From contig DEPC01000038.1 in assembly GCA_002358555.1 (NCBI GenBank), positions 1 to 7,427 on the forward strand: a DNA stretch of 7,427 bases. Direction: 5' to 3'. This stretch comes from Hungatella sp. UBA3402. Its GTDB lineage: Bacteria; Bacillota; Clostridia; Lachnospirales; Lachnospiraceae. The stretch's first letter is position 1; each line of letters opens with the position of its first letter. The translations under genes and the position numbers were made by a program. The notes under the pieces were generated by a model. It was not told where the DNA came from. It saw only the letters and a list, made by a program, of their open reading frames with translations, and ran no database searches. Shown in pieces: positions 6,475-7,427 of this stretch.

Positions 6475-6512
6475 GCGGGAAGCACTGTCTATCTCTCACA
6501 GTCGCCTCCCGC
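6475..6512 (-). terminator. Intrinsic terminator of the GntR regulator gene
   Basis: GCGGGA (6475-6480) pairs with TCCCGC (6507-6512). The stem continues through GC (6482-6483 with 6504-6505) and ACTGT/ACAGT (6484-6488 with 6498-6502), with one mismatch and one bulge, around a 9-nt loop. On the minus strand it is followed at once by CTATTTATTTTTATTTT, a T-rich tail. It lies 30 bp past the GntR stop codon. On the plus strand the tail is only CATCTTTT, so the leftward direction is favoured. Confidence 0.85.
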
Positions 6513-6541
6513 GCATCTTTTAACCTATCTTTTTGATGAGG

Positions 6542-7249
6542 TCAAATATCAAATTTTCCCTCTTCATCTTCTTCCTCAAAATACTCTCGGTATTCCACAT
6601 CAATTTGATATCTCATCCGTTTCATGCTGAAATACAGATGGTCCTTTAAAGCCTGTTCCATGCCAGCAATATCCTTTTTTTCCAAAAATTCGATAAGATT
6701 TTCATGTTCATGGATAATCCTATCAAAATCTGTTTCTGTCACAAAATCCAGCATCCGAAACCTTGTATAATGAAGTTGTTGCTCTTGCAAAAGTTTCCAA
6801 AGCCAACTCTTTTTTGTTGCTTCAAACCAGAATCCATGCATCTGAGCATCGAGCCGATAAAACTGCTCTGGTTTAAAATTCTCTGTCTGCACTAGGGCTT
6901 TTTGCTTTCTGAGCATATAGTAGATATCTTCCATCAGAAATGGGGTAGCAATCTGAGAAAAGTCTCTCATAACCATAGTCTCTACGGCTACCCGCATATA
7001 AATCATCTGCTTAATATTACTGAGGCTTAAAAGAGTTACATAGATTCCTCGATAGGGAACTGTAACCACAAAACCCTGTTCCTGCAAAAGACGCAGTGCA
7101 TCCCTCACAGGAGTTCTTGATACAGAAAACCGTTCACAGATTTCATTTTCCTTAATCAACTGTCCTGGCTTTAGTTCCAAATTCAGTATCTCCTGTTTCA
7201 ATACCTGATACACCATTTCTTCTCGGTTTTTGTAAGTTACTTCCTCCAT
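6542..7249 (-). CDS. GntR-family transcriptional regulator, FadR/FCD subfamily
   Basis: A DNA-binding regulator of 235 residues. The N-terminal winged helix-turn-helix (about 8-72) has the GntR hallmarks LKPGQLI (26-32), SRTPVRDAL (44-52), LQEQGF (55-60) and the wing PYRGIYV. The C-terminal part (about 78-215) is an all-helical FCD ligand-binding domain. D134, H138, H182 and H204 sit where FCD proteins bind a metal that helps hold a carboxylate ligand. The tail is very acidic (EEEDEE). The frame opens at an ATG at 7267, but that codon has no ribosome binding site. The ATG at 7249 has AAGGG seven bases upstream and is preferred. FCD regulators usually control nearby sugar-acid, amino-acid or organic-acid genes. 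The hydrolase downstream or genes beyond the right edge are candidates, but the ligand is unknown. Confidence 0.92.
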   Translation of the reverse strand: MEEVTYKNREEMVYQVLKQEILNLELKPGQLIKENEICERFSVSRTPVRDALRLLQEQGFVVTVPYRGIYVTLLSLSNIKQMIYMRVAVETMVMRDFSQIATPFLMEDIYYMLRKQKALVQTENFKPEQFYRLDAQMHGFWFEATKKSWLWKLLQEQQLHYTRFRMLDFVTETDFDRIIHEHENLIEFLEKKDIAGMEQALKDHLYFSMKRMRYQIDVEYREYFEEEDEEGKFDI

Positions 7250-7256
7250 GCTGTCA

Positions 7257-7261
7257 CCCTT
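7257..7261 (-). promoter_or_regulatory. Ribosome binding site that sets the GntR start
   Basis: The minus strand reads AAGGG followed by seven bases and the ATG at 7249. The alternative ATG at 7267 is preceded by AATTTACAGA, with no purine-rich element, so the downstream start is chosen. Confidence 0.65.
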
Positions 7262-7268
7262 TTCCATT

Positions 7269-7288
7269 CTGTAAATTTTTCTCTACAG
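7269..7288. promoter_or_regulatory. Inverted repeat upstream of gntR, possible operator
   Basis: CTGTA (7269-7273) and TACAG (7284-7288) form a perfect inverted repeat with a 10-bp AT-rich spacer, 20 to 39 bp before the chosen GntR start. GntR regulators often bind dyads containing GT and AC close to their own promoters, but this spacing is wider than the usual FadR-type site. It is only a candidate for autoregulation. Confidence 0.3.
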
Positions 7289-7427
7289 GTTGCCTTCTAA
7301 GTAATAATATTCCATGTCTATTTATCACTCTCCATAGTTAAAGCTAGGAGTTTTATGACACATTCGATAAATCATACAACTACAAAGAGCTTTACTCATC
7401 CTATTTTAAATCCACTGCTTCAAGGTT
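7289..7427 (-). other. Upstream region of gntR, no gene seen
   Basis: This AT-rich stretch runs to the window edge with no convincing coding frame on either strand. On the minus strand TTGTAT, 16 bp and CATAAA (about 7348-7375) make a weak promoter candidate for gntR. A divergent gene may start beyond the right edge, but nothing here shows it. Confidence 0.3.

Noticed and set aside
6542..7267. ATG at 7267 as the GntR start
   Set aside because: No Shine-Dalgarno sequence precedes it, while the ATG at 7249 has AAGGG at a good distance.
1..7427. CRISPR arrays, insertion sequences, tRNA or rRNA genes
   Set aside because: No regularly spaced direct repeats, transposase-like frames, terminal inverted repeats or tRNA/rRNA signatures were seen on either strand.

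Overview
The window looks like a chromosomal segment from a low-GC Gram-positive bacterium, most likely a Clostridia member close to Lachnospiraceae. This rests on AT-rich DNA, strong AGGAG-type ribosome binding sites, short-spaced operons, a lipoprotein signal peptide and the gene families present. The genus cannot be fixed from the sequence alone.

Layout. One gene runs rightward: a BCCT-family transporter at the left edge (9-1547), carrying an aspartate in its glycine-rich helix that resembles proton-coupled choline carriers. All other genes run leftward. A 156-bp convergent gap with a GC-rich hairpin separates the transporter from recJ. The central leftward cluster, in transcription order, is: a strong-looking promoter (5466-5494), a leader of about 220 nt with potential secondary structure, a barnase-type ribonuclease made as a lipoprotein (5238-4318), its barstar-type inhibitor (4281-3985), a YgjP-like zinc metallopeptidase (3998-3450, overlapping barstar by 14 bp) and recJ (3410-1704). 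Upstream on the same strand lie a cytosolic class A beta-lactamase-like serine hydrolase (6420-5575) and an FCD-subfamily GntR regulator (7249-6542), separated by a clear intrinsic terminator.

How the genes relate. Barnase and barstar form an obvious toxin and immunity pair. The nuclease keeps every catalytic residue, but it is predicted to be lipid-anchored outside the cell on a Ser/Glu-rich tether of about 160 residues, whereas barstar has no export signal and would protect the cytoplasm. YgjP and RecJ look like housekeeping passengers co-transcribed with the pair. The GntR regulator may control itself, the hydrolase or genes beyond the right edge.

The most unusual item is the lipid-tethered barnase with its barstar at the head of a recJ operon. 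The second is its long leader, where an apparent 84-codon ORF overlaps the promoter and is probably not a gene.
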